This document shows, one piece after another, positions 18,401-26,851 of a stretch of DNA of 64,000 nucleotides. Under the pieces are notes generated by a model. That model searched no databases. It was not told the DNA's origin and saw only the letters and a program-made list of their open reading frames with translations. The first letter of the stretch is position 1. Each line of letters opens with the position of its first letter. Location of the stretch: assembly GCF_000163055.2 (NCBI RefSeq), contig NC_022111.1, positions 248,001 to 312,000 on the forward strand, written 5' to 3'. Made by a program: the position numbers and the translations under genes. The DNA is from Prevotella sp. oral taxon 299 str. F0039. GTDB lineage: Bacteria; Bacteroidota; Bacteroidia; Bacteroidales; Bacteroidaceae.

Positions 18401-18631
18401 ATTATTCCTAATGGAGTTGGATATAATGGAAACATGACTTTGGGTGCTGCTGCGGTTGGAGGAATGCTTATTGGAACACTATGTCAGGTGATTGTTGTAC
18501 CTGCTTTGTTCTATCTTTTCCAATCATTGCAAGAGAAACTGAGTCCAATTAAGTTCGAAGACGAAGTGAATAACGAAGTTTCTCACGACTTAAAGAAATA
18601 CGCTAAGCGTCGTTATGGAAATAAAAAGTAA
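15407..18631 (+). CDS. RND multidrug efflux pump (HAE1 family, AcrB/MexF type)
   Basis: Inner-membrane proton-drug antiporter, 1074 residues, the usual length. It begins MRLDTFIHRPVLSTVISIII. The proton-relay Asp pair is present in TM4 (AIVVDDAIVVVEAV) and the partner Lys in TM10 (GLLAKNAILIVEFALERR). Two large periplasmic loops and twelve helices are evident, with the duplicated topology breaking near residue 540. It lies between its adaptor and channel genes, so the tripartite system is complete. The substrate cannot be read from the sequence; family members export drugs, dyes, bile salts or detergents. Confidence 0.95.
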   Translation: MRLDTFIHRPVLSTVISIIIVILGVIGLIALPTEQYPNIAPPTVMVQASYPGANAQTVLNSVITPLEESINGVENMTYMTSTATNDGGAGIIIYFKEGSDADMAQVNVQNRVTQASALLPAEVTQSGVHVAKRQNSQVLILSLAGDKTKYDEQFLTNYADINVVPAIKRVKGVGNCQSFGSKTYTIRMWLDPAKMKQHNLIPSDLVGILAQQNIEAAPGSLGEQTNNMYEYTIRYKGRLQKPEEFADMIISTDDSGQTLRVKDVAKVEMGALSYGAEMSSNGDPSVVMMITQSAGSNATQIANDVKKVLEEQQKIMPPGMEFRIISDVTEFLDASIHHLLQTLIEAFILVFIVVYIFLQDFRSTLVPLVAVPVSLIGTFFFLNVFGFTLNLLTLSALVLAIAIVVDDAIVVVEAVHAKLDLGYKSTKSATVDAMNEISGAIISITLVMASVFVPVSFMGGTSGTFYREFGITMAISIVISAVNALTLSPALSAVLLKPHNEDGTERKITRMERFHTSFNASYDKVLDRYKKVVTVFVKKPALAIITLVIGIVVLGVTAMNTKSSLVPNEDTGNLFINIQTPPGTGLEETKKIVKQVDAMLATNPAIAQRTILAGYGLLGGAGSNNATIFVKLKSFEERSKDETLLKYIGVHNEGSMMVLGMIYKQTAAIKGAKILAFPPPMVQGYSMTGGLTFSMQDRTGGSIDKFFNVTKNFIAELNKRPEITNAMTTFDTKYPQYMLDVDVARCKQSGISPKDILTTMQGYFSGMYASNFNAYGKLYRVYIQAAPNFRADVKSLNSIYVRTNKGMSPINEFVNLKQTFGPQSVERFNLYTAINVNAQVTDGYSSGEALNALNEVAKTSLPQGYSFDYSGLTRAEQESSNSTFMIFGLCLLFVYLILSAQYESYLLPLSVILSIPFGLAGAFLFTLLFKNNNDIYMQIALIMLIGLLAKNAILIVEFALERRRTGMAISWSAILGAGARLRPILMTSLAMIIGLLPLIIPNGVGYNGNMTLGAAAVGGMLIGTLCQVIVVPALFYLFQSLQEKLSPIKFEDEVNNEVSHDLKKYAKRRYGNKK

Positions 18632-18644
18632 AACAGAAATAAAG

Positions 18645-20033
18645 ATGAAACATCTAAATATCATAATAATGGCATTTGCACTAGTAGCCTTTACTAGCTG
18701 CAAAAGCCTTTATGGGAAGTATGAAAGACCAACAGTAAACACCAAAGGTCTTGTTCGTGATGTTGTGAGTAATACCGACACGCTTGCTGTTAACGATACA
18801 ACTAACTTCGGAAATATGCCTTGGCGTAGTGTATTTACAGATCCACAGCTTCAGACACTTATAGAGATGGGGTTGCAACACAATATCGACTTACTCAATG
18901 CTGCATTAAATGTAAAAGCTGTTGAAGCACAACTTATGGCAGCAAAGCTATCATTCTTACCCTCATTTACATTCACACCACAAGGAACCATCGCCTCTTG
19001 GGATGGTAACAAGGCAACTCAAACCTATCAATTGCCTATCAGTGCAAGTTGGGATATTGATTTGTTTGGAAAACTTTTAAGTCAAAAAAGAAGTGCACAA
19101 GTGGCTCTTCTTGCTACAAAAGACTATCAAGTGGTGGTGAAAACCAATGTAATTAGTGGTATTGCCAATATGTATTACACCTTATTGATGCTCGATAAAC
19201 AGCTAGATATAGTGAATAACATGGAGAAACTCACCAAAGAAACACTCGACTTAATGGTTATTCAAAAAGATTTAGGAAGAGTTCGTTCTACAGGTGTGCA
19301 GAGTGCAGAGGCTAATTACTATTCGGTTCAAACAAAAAAGACTGACATTATTCGCCAAATACGTGAAACAGAAAATGCACTTTCATTGCTTTTAGGTCAA
19401 ACTGCCCAAACAATTCAACGTGGAAAGATTGATAATCAATCACTTCCAACCAACCTTTCAACAGGTGTTGCCATAAGTATGCTAAATAATCGTGCCGATG
19501 TTCATGCTGCAGAAATGAATCTTGCACAATGTTTTTACAATGTTCAAACAGCAAGAAGTCGTTTCTATCCAAGTTTAAGTATCACAGGCACAGGAGTCTT
19601 TACCAATAGTAGTGGTATGGGAATTGTTAACCCTGGCAAGTGGCTTTTATCGACTGTAGGCTCTTTAGTGCAACCCATTTTTGCAAAAGGACAGATTGTT
19701 GCAGGCTTAAAGGTGGCTCAGATGAAATACGAACAAGCCCTAAATACATGGCAAAATAAAGTGTTAAACGCAGGAAATGAGGTAAGTAATGCTCTTGTTA
19801 AGTATAATTCGGCAGTGACAAAGTCTGAACTTGAAAGCAAACGTATTGCTACTTTAACAAAGAATGTAGCAGATACAAAACTCTTATTGCAGCAAAGTAA
19901 TAGCTCATACCTTGAAGTTATCACCGCACAACAAACCTTGTTGAATGCAGAACTATCAAAGGTTACAGAGGATTTTACAAAGATGCAGTCTATAGTTAGT
20001 CTTTATCAAGCTCTTGGTGGAGGCACAAAATAA
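18645..20033 (+). CDS. Outer-membrane efflux channel lipoprotein (TolC/OprM/NodT family)
   Basis: Outer-membrane exit duct of the RND system. I choose the ATG at 18645 because MKHLNIIIMAFALVAFTSCK is a proper lipoprotein signal (lipobox TSC, Cys residue 19); the longer in-frame start at 18615 overlaps the pump gene and puts charged residues in front of it. The 462-residue protein shows the duplicated helical-hairpin pattern: ALNVKAVEAQLMAAKLSFLP in the first half and NLAQCFYNVQTARSRFYPSL in the second. It starts 13 bases after the pump stop and is followed 30 bases later by the lpxA-like gene, which may be co-transcribed. Confidence 0.93.
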   Translation: MKHLNIIIMAFALVAFTSCKSLYGKYERPTVNTKGLVRDVVSNTDTLAVNDTTNFGNMPWRSVFTDPQLQTLIEMGLQHNIDLLNAALNVKAVEAQLMAAKLSFLPSFTFTPQGTIASWDGNKATQTYQLPISASWDIDLFGKLLSQKRSAQVALLATKDYQVVVKTNVISGIANMYYTLLMLDKQLDIVNNMEKLTKETLDLMVIQKDLGRVRSTGVQSAEANYYSVQTKKTDIIRQIRETENALSLLLGQTAQTIQRGKIDNQSLPTNLSTGVAISMLNNRADVHAAEMNLAQCFYNVQTARSRFYPSLSITGTGVFTNSSGMGIVNPGKWLLSTVGSLVQPIFAKGQIVAGLKVAQMKYEQALNTWQNKVLNAGNEVSNALVKYNSAVTKSELESKRIATLTKNVADTKLLLQQSNSSYLEVITAQQTLLNAELSKVTEDFTKMQSIVSLYQALGGGTK

Positions 20034-20063
20034 ACTCTAATTCATAACTTAAAAGAAAGAATT

Positions 20064-20846
20064 ATGGCAAGTGAAATTAGTAATAGGGCAGAAATAGACC
20101 CAAGAGCAAAGATAGGAAACAACTGTAAAATTTATCCTTTTGTTTATATTGAAGGAGATGTTGTAATAGGAGATAATTGTGTTATTTATCCATTTGTAAG
20201 CATTATGAATGGAACCCGCATGGGAAATGGAAACACTATATATCAAAATACGGTGATTGGAGCAACTCCTCAAGATTTCGATTTCGATGGAGCTGCAACC
20301 GAAACAGTTATTGGAAACAATAATAACATTCGTGAAAACGTGGTTATTAACCGTGCAACCAATGCAGGAGGACAAACAGTTATTGGTAATGAGAACTTCC
20401 TTTTAGAAGGTGCTCACGTGTCGCACGATACAAAAATTGCCGATAAGTGTGTTCTTGGTTATGGAACAAAGATAGCTGGCGACTGCGAGATTGGTTCGAA
20501 TGTAGTGTTCTCTGCCAATGTAATTGTCAATGCAAAGGCTCGTGTTGGTAATGCTGCTTTCATCAAACCAGGTACAACATTCCGTAAAGATGTTCCTCCT
20601 TTTGTTGTGGCAGGTGGCACTCCTGTAAGCTATAATGGTTTGAATAACGTAATATTAGATGCGCTTGGCATTACAGAAAAGGTGCAAAAGCATATCGCAA
20701 ACGCCTATAGATTGCTATTCCACGGTCAAACAAGCGTGGTAGATGGTGTTAGTCAAATCAAACAACAAGTGCCTCCAGGAGCAGAAATCAATGAAATTAT
20801 CGAATTTTTAGATGGTACTAAGAATGGATTGATAACCAAATTATAA
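20064..20846 (+). CDS. LpxA-family acyltransferase (divergent UDP-GlcNAc acyltransferase)
   Basis: Left-handed beta-helix acyltransferase of 260 residues: hexapeptide repeats (about 5-190) and the C-terminal helical tail with ITEKVQKHIANAYRLLF typical of LpxA. LpxA attaches an acyl chain to UDP-GlcNAc as the first step of lipid A synthesis. The two central His residues of the LpxA active region are kept (GAHVSHD), as is the RENVVINR stretch. The position where the enterobacterial enzyme has VHQF reads SANVIVNAK. No lpxC, lpxD or fabZ is adjacent, so this may be a paralogue with another UDP-sugar or acyl donor. I leave the gene symbol empty. Confidence 0.8.
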   Translation: MASEISNRAEIDPRAKIGNNCKIYPFVYIEGDVVIGDNCVIYPFVSIMNGTRMGNGNTIYQNTVIGATPQDFDFDGAATETVIGNNNNIRENVVINRATNAGGQTVIGNENFLLEGAHVSHDTKIADKCVLGYGTKIAGDCEIGSNVVFSANVIVNAKARVGNAAFIKPGTTFRKDVPPFVVAGGTPVSYNGLNNVILDALGITEKVQKHIANAYRLLFHGQTSVVDGVSQIKQQVPPGAEINEIIEFLDGTKNGLITKL

Positions 20847-21004
20847 TGCACTTGTTCTTTAAACGGCTTGTGTATTAGTAGTGGGCAGTGTGGTATTAGA
20901 AAGAATTTGGAGTGTTTTATTTTTGAGTTAAATCCACTTCAGTAACTTTTTTATGTTTGTTTATTGTACCACTGCACAGCTTTCTTTTATCTTTTATATG
21001 ATAT

Positions 21005-21052
21005 AAGGTCGACGTCTCCTTTGTAAAAAGAGATTTGTCGACCTTTTTCTCT
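21005..21052 (+). terminator. Terminator after the lpxA-like gene
   Basis: AAGGTCGAC pairs with GTCGACCTT and is followed by TTTCTC. It ends the RND/lpxA transcript about 160 bases after the stop. Confidence 0.82.
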
Positions 21053-21154
21053 TCTACCTATTTATCGAAAAAAAATAGATTGAAGTGGGTGAAACATTCT
21101 TTTGAGATATCTTCTCATAATGATTCTTTTTAATATGTCTTCTTCTCGTTTTCT

Positions 21155-21242
21155 AAACTCAATGCTTTTAGCCTCCAAAAGCATTCATATTGCACTGAAA
21201 AAACATTGTTATTACATCATAAAAACATAGCTTTTACAATAG
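21155..21242. repeat. 22-bp-period palindromic repeat array C (four units)
   Basis: Units start at 21155, 21177, 21199 and 21221, with cores AAACTCAATGCTTTT, AAAAGCATTCATATT, AAAAACATTGTTATT and AAAAACATAGCTTTT. They lie between the terminators of two convergent genes (21052 and 21340), so outside both predicted transcripts. The remainder of the gene-free stretch 20847-21419 shows only the two terminators. Confidence 0.85.
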
Positions 21243-21339
21243 TATATCAAAAAAGCTAGAGTACAACGAATTTGATGGAGGTGTGAAGATGTTGTGGATT
21301 GAATGTAAAAAAGAGAAGGGACAGAACAATATAAAACAA

Positions 21340-21379
21340 AAGTGTCTTGCCTTTTCGTGAAGAAATAAGCAAGACACTT
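21340..21379 (-). terminator. Terminator of the 21420-21884 lipoprotein gene
   Basis: AAGTGTCTTGC pairs with GCAAGACACTT. On the minus strand a TTTGTTTTAT tail follows the stem. Confidence 0.8.
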
Positions 21380-21419
21380 GTGTCTTTGATTTTTTGTTTG
21401 TTTACTAATGCCTTTAAAA

Positions 21420-21884
21420 TTATTTGCGTTTCTTGTGTACTTTGTAGTTTTTGAAACGTTTTATAACGATTACGACTTTACTAGGCATAGTTGTATAATC
21501 ACGTACATTACCAACTTTAACACCATAGTTTAAAGTTAAATCAGGAGTATTCGCATGCATGTCTTGAAGTAAAATCTTAGTATCTCTATTGGTTTCTGGC
21601 AAGACTACAGGTACTACAAAGTGGGTTTTGAAGTTGATTTCTGTAGCTTCTCTACTTAGACCTGTGCCTGGTGCAGGAGTGAAATATTTATTGAACATGT
21701 GTTGAGAAGTAATTTTTTCTGGTACCTTCTTATGTGAATGGCTGTTAAAACGATAGTTCAAGCCTTCCATATAATCAACTCTTCCGTTGTAAGCATCTGC
21801 TTTACTAATTGAATTACATGATGAAAAGGTACCCGTAATAATAGTTAATAAAATGCTAACCAATAGTGTTTTTACTTTTTTCAT
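21420..21884 (-). CDS. Putative lipoprotein of unknown function
   Basis: A 154-residue protein with a lipoprotein signal (MKKVKTLLVSILLTIITGTF then SSC; lipobox Cys about residue 23). The rest has no motif I recognise. It is rich in charged and aromatic residues, with a basic tail ending RFKNYKVHKKRK. It is probably anchored at the outer or inner membrane facing the periplasm. It is transcribed alone on the minus strand with its own terminator; the neighbouring ftsX run diverges from it. The YMEGLNYRF and FNKYFTPAPGTGLSREAT stretches would be good search handles. Confidence 0.75.
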   Translation of the reverse strand: MKKVKTLLVSILLTIITGTFSSCNSISKADAYNGRVDYMEGLNYRFNSHSHKKVPEKITSQHMFNKYFTPAPGTGLSREATEINFKTHFVVPVVLPETNRDTKILLQDMHANTPDLTLNYGVKVGNVRDYTTMPSKVVIVIKRFKNYKVHKKRK

Positions 21885-22072
21885 ATCTATTTAATTTATT
21901 ATATTTTATGATAATTCCTAGAATAAAGGTATTGGTAATAAATGTAAATCCTTACAAAGGTAATAAAATTGATTGCTTTTGTGTCGTTAATTGTCGTTAA
22001 TCCGTTGTTATTTAGGTATTTTTTTTGTTACTTTGCAGTAATTATAGCTATAATATCACCTTAATATATAAG

Positions 22073-22951
22073 ATGGGAAAGAAACGTAATAGAACCCGTA
22101 ATCGCTCAAGATTTCAGGGCTTTACATTGTGTATAAGTACTGCTTTAGTGCTTATTTTGTTAGGAATGGTAGTGTTTTCTGTGCTAACATCACGCAATTT
22201 GTCAAACTATTTCAAAGAAAATATGGTAGTTACGATGATGCTTGATGCAGAAACAACAAACTCAGAAGCTTTGCAATTATGTCGTTCTATTGCGCAGAAA
22301 CCATATATTGCACACTTAGATTATATCAGTAAAGAGCAAGCTTTGAAAGAACAAACAGAAGCTTTGGGCTCAAATCCATTAGAATTTGTAGGTCATAACC
22401 CCTTTCTTTCATCAATAGAAGTACGTCCAAAGGCTGATTATGCAAATAGTGATTCGCTTATTTGGATTAAAGCAGACTTGAAAAAGATGGCAAGAGTAGG
22501 TGAGATTACCTATCAAAAAAACTTGATGGATAGTGTAAATACCAATCTTCGTAAAATAAATATCGTGTTATTGATATTAGCAACCTTGTTAATGTTTGTG
22601 TCATTTTCGCTTATTAACAACACGGTTCGATTGAGTATCTATGCTCAACGCTTTTCAATTCACACCATGAAGCTTGTTGGTGCATCGTGGGGATTTATTA
22701 AACGACCTTTCTTAAAACGTGCTCTTGGAGTGGGAGTGTTAGCTGCTTTCCTTGCAAATTTAGTGCTTTGTGCAGGTGCATGGGCTTTATATAGCTATGA
22801 ACCAGAGGTATTCCTCATCATAACATGGGACGTATGGACTATTACTGCTGGTGCAGTTGTGTTGCTAGGAGTGCTTATTACACTTGTATGCTCAAATATA
22901 TCAGTGAATAAATTCTTGAAAATGTCGGCAGGAGAACTATATAAGATCTAA
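22073..22951 (+). CDS. ftsX: Cell-division ABC transporter permease FtsX
   Basis: Inner-membrane subunit of FtsEX, which activates septal peptidoglycan hydrolases. I choose the ATG at 22073 (MGKKRNRTRNRSRFQGFTLC), because a promoter-like TTACTTTG lies at 22028-22035 and an upstream in-frame start would fall inside it. The 292-residue protein shows the FtsX order: cytoplasmic basic N-terminus, TM1 (about 22-42), an extracellular domain, then three helices (about 160-180, 215-240, 255-280), with NNTVRLSIYAQRFSIHTMKL as the conserved loop. The ftsE partner is not in the window. It heads the ftsX-DUF3098-uppP-truB-queA-folK run. Confidence 0.92.
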   Translation: MGKKRNRTRNRSRFQGFTLCISTALVLILLGMVVFSVLTSRNLSNYFKENMVVTMMLDAETTNSEALQLCRSIAQKPYIAHLDYISKEQALKEQTEALGSNPLEFVGHNPFLSSIEVRPKADYANSDSLIWIKADLKKMARVGEITYQKNLMDSVNTNLRKINIVLLILATLLMFVSFSLINNTVRLSIYAQRFSIHTMKLVGASWGFIKRPFLKRALGVGVLAAFLANLVLCAGAWALYSYEPEVFLIITWDVWTITAGAVVLLGVLITLVCSNISVNKFLKMSAGELYKI

Positions 22952-23089
22952 GTCATTTCTATCTAGTTCTCTTTTTAATAGATATCTTTTAAAAACAACT
23001 CCATCGTTTATTTAAAGCTGTTTGTGGATAGAGATGCCCTAAAGGCATTGCCCAAGCGAAACAGAAACAGTATAATTTCAATCGATTAT

Positions 23090-23323
23090 ATGAATAGAGA
23101 AAACTTTGCTTTCGGTAAAATCAATTTCATTTTACTAGCAGTTGGTGTCTTAGTGATTATCTTAGGATTTATATTAATGAGTGGTTCATCTTCAAGCGAA
23201 ACCACTTTTAATCCTGAAATATTCAGTGTAACTCGCATAAAAGTGGCACCTATTGTGTGCGTTATCGGCTTTGTTTCAATTATTTTCGGTATAATGAAGA
23301 AGCCAAACAGCACAAAAGAATAA
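23090..23323 (+). CDS. DUF3098 small membrane protein
   Basis: A 77-residue protein with two hydrophobic helices (about 9-30 and 54-72) separated by a short loop with TFNPEIFSVTRIKVAPIVC. It matches the Bacteroidetes family DUF3098, usually found between ftsX and uppP, exactly as here. I choose the ATG at 23090, which gives the family N-terminus MNRENFAFGKINF. A 22-codon in-frame extension to 23024 is less likely. No function is known; the constant neighbourhood suggests a link to division or wall-lipid recycling (inference). Confidence 0.85.
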   Translation: MNRENFAFGKINFILLAVGVLVIILGFILMSGSSSSETTFNPEIFSVTRIKVAPIVCVIGFVSIIFGIMKKPNSTKE

Positions 23324-23403
23324 TAGAAGTGTAACATATTTATCAGGGCGAAGGTATTTAGTTATATTTCCGCACAATAACTATTGTTCGTAAAATTACA
23401 TCA

Positions 23404-23436
23404 AAAGCATAGCGAAAATAGCATTGGTTATGCTTT
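23404..23436 (+). other. Hairpin upstream of uppP overlapping a 22-bp-type repeat core
   Basis: AAAGCATA (23404-23411) pairs perfectly with TATGCTTT (23429-23436). The left arm and following bases also resemble one unit of the 22-bp family (AAAAGCATAGCG). There is no T-tail, so it is probably not a terminator. Confidence 0.4.
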
Positions 23437-23460
23437 CAATTCATTTTTAATACAACATTA

Positions 23461-24327
23461 ATGACACTCTTAGAAACCCTAATATTGGCGATAGTAGAAG
23501 GATTAACCGAATTTCTTCCCATCTCATCTACAGGCCATATGATTATAGCTCAAAACCTTTTGGGAATAGAGAGCACATCATTTGTAAAGGCATTCACCAT
23601 CATTATTCAGTTTGGTGCAATCCTTTCGGTACTTTGTTTGTATTTTCAACGTTTCTTTAAGTTGAACAATGCGCCCGTAGATCCTAATCTTTCACTTTTT
23701 AAAAGGTTATTACATAAGTTCGATTTCTATGTAAAATTGCTCGTAGCTTTTGTTCCTGCTGCCGTAATAGGATTGCTTGGAAAGAAGAGTGGCATAATAG
23801 ATAGGTTCTTAGAACATGTAGAAGTGGTTGCAATTATGCTTGTAGTAGGTGGCGTTTTTATGCTCTTTTGCGACAAATTATTCGAAAAAAAGAGTAGTGA
23901 AGAAACCCCATTAACCAATAAAAGAGCCTTCGTTATTGGTTGTTTTCAATGTCTTGCGATGATACCAGGTGTGTCTCGATCAATGGCAACCATTGTTGGT
24001 GGAATGTCACAACGTCTCACTCGTCGTGCAGCAGCAGAGTTTTCATTTTTCTTAGCCATACCAACTATGGCAGGAGCAACGGTCTTAGACGTTTATGAAG
24101 TACTCTTTAAAGATCCTAATTCGGTATCTTGGGCAACAGGAGACAATATCAAAATGTTGCTAATAGGATGCGTCGTAGCCTTTGTAGTGGCGCTTCTTGC
24201 AATGAAATGGTTTGTTAACTTCCTTGCAAAATACGGTTTCAAAGCCTTTGGTTACTATCGTATTGTAGTAGGATTGTTTATTCTTGTGTGGTTAATGCTT
24301 GGTTATAACTTATCAATGGTAGACTAA
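23461..24327 (+). CDS. uppP: Undecaprenyl-diphosphate phosphatase
   Basis: Integral membrane enzyme that dephosphorylates undecaprenyl diphosphate, recycling the lipid carrier for peptidoglycan and glycan synthesis; loss or overexpression alters bacitracin sensitivity. The 288-residue protein has the two BacA signatures, [15 protein letters not shown] (about 14-28) and [13 protein letters not shown] (about 169-181), and multiple helices ending near GYNLSMVD. The stop codon is immediately followed by the truB ATG (no gap), so translation is coupled. Identity is secure. Confidence 0.96.
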   Translation: MTLLETLILAIVEGLTEFLPISSTGHMIIAQNLLGIESTSFVKAFTIIIQFGAILSVLCLYFQRFFKLNNAPVDPNLSLFKRLLHKFDFYVKLLVAFVPAAVIGLLGKKSGIIDRFLEHVEVVAIMLVVGGVFMLFCDKLFEKKSSEETPLTNKRAFVIGCFQCLAMIPGVSRSMATIVGGMSQRLTRRAAAEFSFFLAIPTMAGATVLDVYEVLFKDPNSVSWATGDNIKMLLIGCVVAFVVALLAMKWFVNFLAKYGFKAFGYYRIVVGLFILVWLMLGYNLSMVD

Positions 24328-25035
24328 ATGAACTTCAAAGCAGGCGAGATTATACACATAGATAAGCCCTATGGAATCACAAGTTTTGGCGCATTAGCAC
24401 ATATAAGATACCTTCTTTCACGCAAATTAGGGGTTAAAAGACTTAAAGTAGGACACGCAGGAACACTTGATCCGTTAGCAACTGGGGTCTTAACTCTATG
24501 CACAGGAAAGGCAACAAAGCTAATAGAACAACTGCAAGGGCATACAAAAGAGTATGTAGCCACAATGCAATTAGGGGCTACAACGCCAAGTTATGACATG
24601 GAGCACCCTGTTAATGAAACCTTTGAAACAGAGCATATCCATCGTGAAAGCATTGATGCAGTATTGCCATTGTTTATTGGTGACATTCAACAAGTGCCCC
24701 CTTCGTATAGTGCTTGCAAAGTAAATGGAGCACGAGCATACGACTTAAAGCGTGCAGGAGAGCATGTTGAGCTGTCTGCAAAGCAAATAAGAATAGATGA
24801 AATAGAAGTCCTTCACTTTGATGAAGAAACCAAATTGCTCACCATTAGAGTTGTTTGTGGGAAAGGAACATATATCCGTTCGCTTGCAAGAGATTTAGGA
24901 AGAGCACTTAATAGTGGTGCTTACCTCACAGAATTGCGTAGAACAAAGGTAGGAGATGTATTCGTAGAGAATTGTATTAACTATGATTCTTTTGGCGAAT
25001 GGTTGAATCAACAAACGATAGAAGATATCGAATAA
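24328..25035 (+). CDS. truB: tRNA pseudouridine(55) synthase
   Basis: Makes pseudouridine 55 in the T-loop of tRNAs. The 235-residue protein has the catalytic Asp in GHAGTLDPLATGVL (about residue 48), the FxKP-like N-terminal IIHIDKPYGITS, and the conserved CGKGTYIRSLARDLG near residue 180. It is short because it lacks a PUA extension, as is usual in Bacteroidetes. It directly abuts uppP and is followed by a 163-base spacer before queA. Confidence 0.96.
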   Translation: MNFKAGEIIHIDKPYGITSFGALAHIRYLLSRKLGVKRLKVGHAGTLDPLATGVLTLCTGKATKLIEQLQGHTKEYVATMQLGATTPSYDMEHPVNETFETEHIHRESIDAVLPLFIGDIQQVPPSYSACKVNGARAYDLKRAGEHVELSAKQIRIDEIEVLHFDEETKLLTIRVVCGKGTYIRSLARDLGRALNSGAYLTELRRTKVGDVFVENCINYDSFGEWLNQQTIEDIE

Positions 25036-25198
25036 CACCATAAAAAGCCTATTTATATTAGGAAAATATAGATAATGGGACGATAAGAACTGCTTATTTC
25101 ATTTTTGAGTAGACCGCTTCTTAATAACAAACTCTAAACCATTATCTTACGATAAATAAATAATTGATACATAAAAACAAAAAGATACTATATAAAAT

Positions 25199-26365
25199 AT
25201 GAAGCTATCTCAATTTAAATTCAAGTTACCTGCTGAACAGGTGGCATTGTATCCTCATTGTTTTGAAAGAGAATACACTGATAAAGATGGTAAAAAAGAA
25301 ACCTTTAAGATTACTCGTCAAGATGAAAGTCGATTGATGGTGTTACATAAAAAATCAGGAACTATCGACTTATTTCAAAAAGACGAGAATGGAAATCCTA
25401 TCGAAGGCAAGTATATTGAGTTTAGAAATATAGTTGAATATTTTGATGAAGGCGATACATTTATATTCAATGACACAAAGGTTTTCCCTGCTCGTTTATA
25501 TGGAACAAAAGAGAAAACAGATGCAAAGATTGAGGTATTCCTTTTAAGAGAGCTCAACCAAGAGATGCGTTTGTGGGATGTTTTGGTTGAACCTGCACGT
25601 AAAATAAGAATCGGAAACAAACTGTTCTTCGATGAAAGTGGCTCTATGGTTGCTGAAGTTATCGACAACACAACAAGTAGAGGCAGAACTTTACGCTTCT
25701 TATACGATTGTCCTCACGAAGAATTTAAGAAAGAATTGTATGCTTTAGGCGAGTCTCCTTTACCACGATACATCATAGATAATCGTGAAGAAACCCATGC
25801 CACACAAGAAGATTTAGAGAACTTCCAATGTATATTTGCTAAGAATGAAGGAGCCGTTACAGCCCCTGCTACAGGCTTACACTTTAGTAGAGAGCTATTA
25901 AAGAGAATGGAGATAAAAGGTATCAATAATGCTTATATCACCCTACATTGCGGTTTAGGTTGCTTTAATGATATCGAAGTAGAAGACCTAACCAAGCATA
26001 AAATGGACTCTGAGCAGATGGTTGTTAATGCAGAAGCATGTAAGATAGTAAACGATACCAAACGTAATGGAAAGAAAGTGTGCGCAGTTGGTACCAGTGT
26101 TGTTAAGGCAACAGAGACCGCAGTGGGCACAGATGGAATGTTAAAAGAATTCGAAGGATGGACCAACAAATTCATTTTCCCTCCTTATGACTTTGGGCTT
26201 TCAAACACAATGGTAACTAATTTCTACCATCCTTATTCAACATTGTTGATGGAAACCGCTGCCTTTGGAGGTTATGAGTTGGTTATGGAGGCTTATGATC
26301 TTGCCGTTAAGCATGGTTATATGTTTGGATGTTTCGGCGATTCGCTATTGATTTTGAACGATTAA
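25199..26365 (+). CDS. queA: S-adenosylmethionine:tRNA ribosyltransferase-isomerase
   Basis: Transfers and isomerises the ribose of S-adenosylmethionine onto 7-aminomethyl-7-deazaguanine in tRNA, making epoxyqueuosine. At 388 residues it is somewhat longer than the enterobacterial enzyme because of an N-terminal insertion (about 22-50). Conserved stretches include [31 protein letters not shown] and the [13 protein letters not shown]-terminal motif. Its TAA overlaps the folK ATG by one base (TAATG), indicating coupled translation. It pairs with folE (1192) as both feed on GTP-derived pterins, but the two are not linked. Confidence 0.96.
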   Translation: MKLSQFKFKLPAEQVALYPHCFEREYTDKDGKKETFKITRQDESRLMVLHKKSGTIDLFQKDENGNPIEGKYIEFRNIVEYFDEGDTFIFNDTKVFPARLYGTKEKTDAKIEVFLLRELNQEMRLWDVLVEPARKIRIGNKLFFDESGSMVAEVIDNTTSRGRTLRFLYDCPHEEFKKELYALGESPLPRYIIDNREETHATQEDLENFQCIFAKNEGAVTAPATGLHFSRELLKRMEIKGINNAYITLHCGLGCFNDIEVEDLTKHKMDSEQMVVNAEACKIVNDTKRNGKKVCAVGTSVVKATETAVGTDGMLKEFEGWTNKFIFPPYDFGLSNTMVTNFYHPYSTLLMETAAFGGYELVMEAYDLAVKHGYMFGCFGDSLLILND

Positions 26366-26835
26366 TGCTACACATTGTATATTTAGGGCTTGGCTCTAAC
26401 ATTGGTGCAAGGCACGAAATGATAGAGAAAGCCATAAAACTTATAGCAGAGCAGGTTGGAGATGTAGTGCTCCAGTCTGCTCTTTACGAAACCGAACCAT
26501 GGGGTTTTAACTCCAAAAACCTCTTTATCAATGGGGCAATTGCATGCCAAACTGCTCTATCCCCATTAGAAGTGCTTCAGAAAACGCAGGAAATAGAGAA
26601 ACAATTAGGCAGAACGCATAAAACAAAGAATGGTGAATATGAAGACAGAGTGATTGATATTGACATCTTGCTTTACGACGATTTGCATCTCACTCATTCG
26701 CAAGTGGTCATTCCACATCCTCATATTGCCAACCGAACATTTGTTTATCAGCCTTTGTGTGATATCCTTTCCAAAAGCATATTGGAACGAATTATAGGAC
26801 AAGAGATACCTTATAACAAAAAAGAAGCTCAGTAG
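26365..26835 (+). CDS. folK: 2-amino-4-hydroxy-6-hydroxymethyldihydropteridine pyrophosphokinase
   Basis: Transfers pyrophosphate from ATP to 6-hydroxymethyl-7,8-dihydropterin in folate synthesis. I start it at the ATG at 26365, overlapping the queA stop by one base, because [19 protein letters not shown] has the family N-terminus GLGSNxG; the longer frame from 26329 would overlap queA by 37 bases. The 156-residue protein has the signature EDRVIDIDILLYDD (Asp pair for Mg) and IPHPHIANRTFVYQPL. A bidirectional terminator overlaps its last codons. Confidence 0.95.
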   Translation: MLHIVYLGLGSNIGARHEMIEKAIKLIAEQVGDVVLQSALYETEPWGFNSKNLFINGAIACQTALSPLEVLQKTQEIEKQLGRTHKTKNGEYEDRVIDIDILLYDDLHLTHSQVVIPHPHIANRTFVYQPLCDILSKSILERIIGQEIPYNKKEAQ

Positions 26836-26851
26836 TTGAGCTTCTTTTTTT
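26818..26851. terminator. Bidirectional terminator between folK and the FMN/4Fe-4S gene
   Basis: GAAGCTCA pairs with TGAGCTTC, flanked by A-runs and T-runs so it serves both strands. It overlaps the end of folK and touches the stop of the convergent gene at 26850. Confidence 0.88.
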
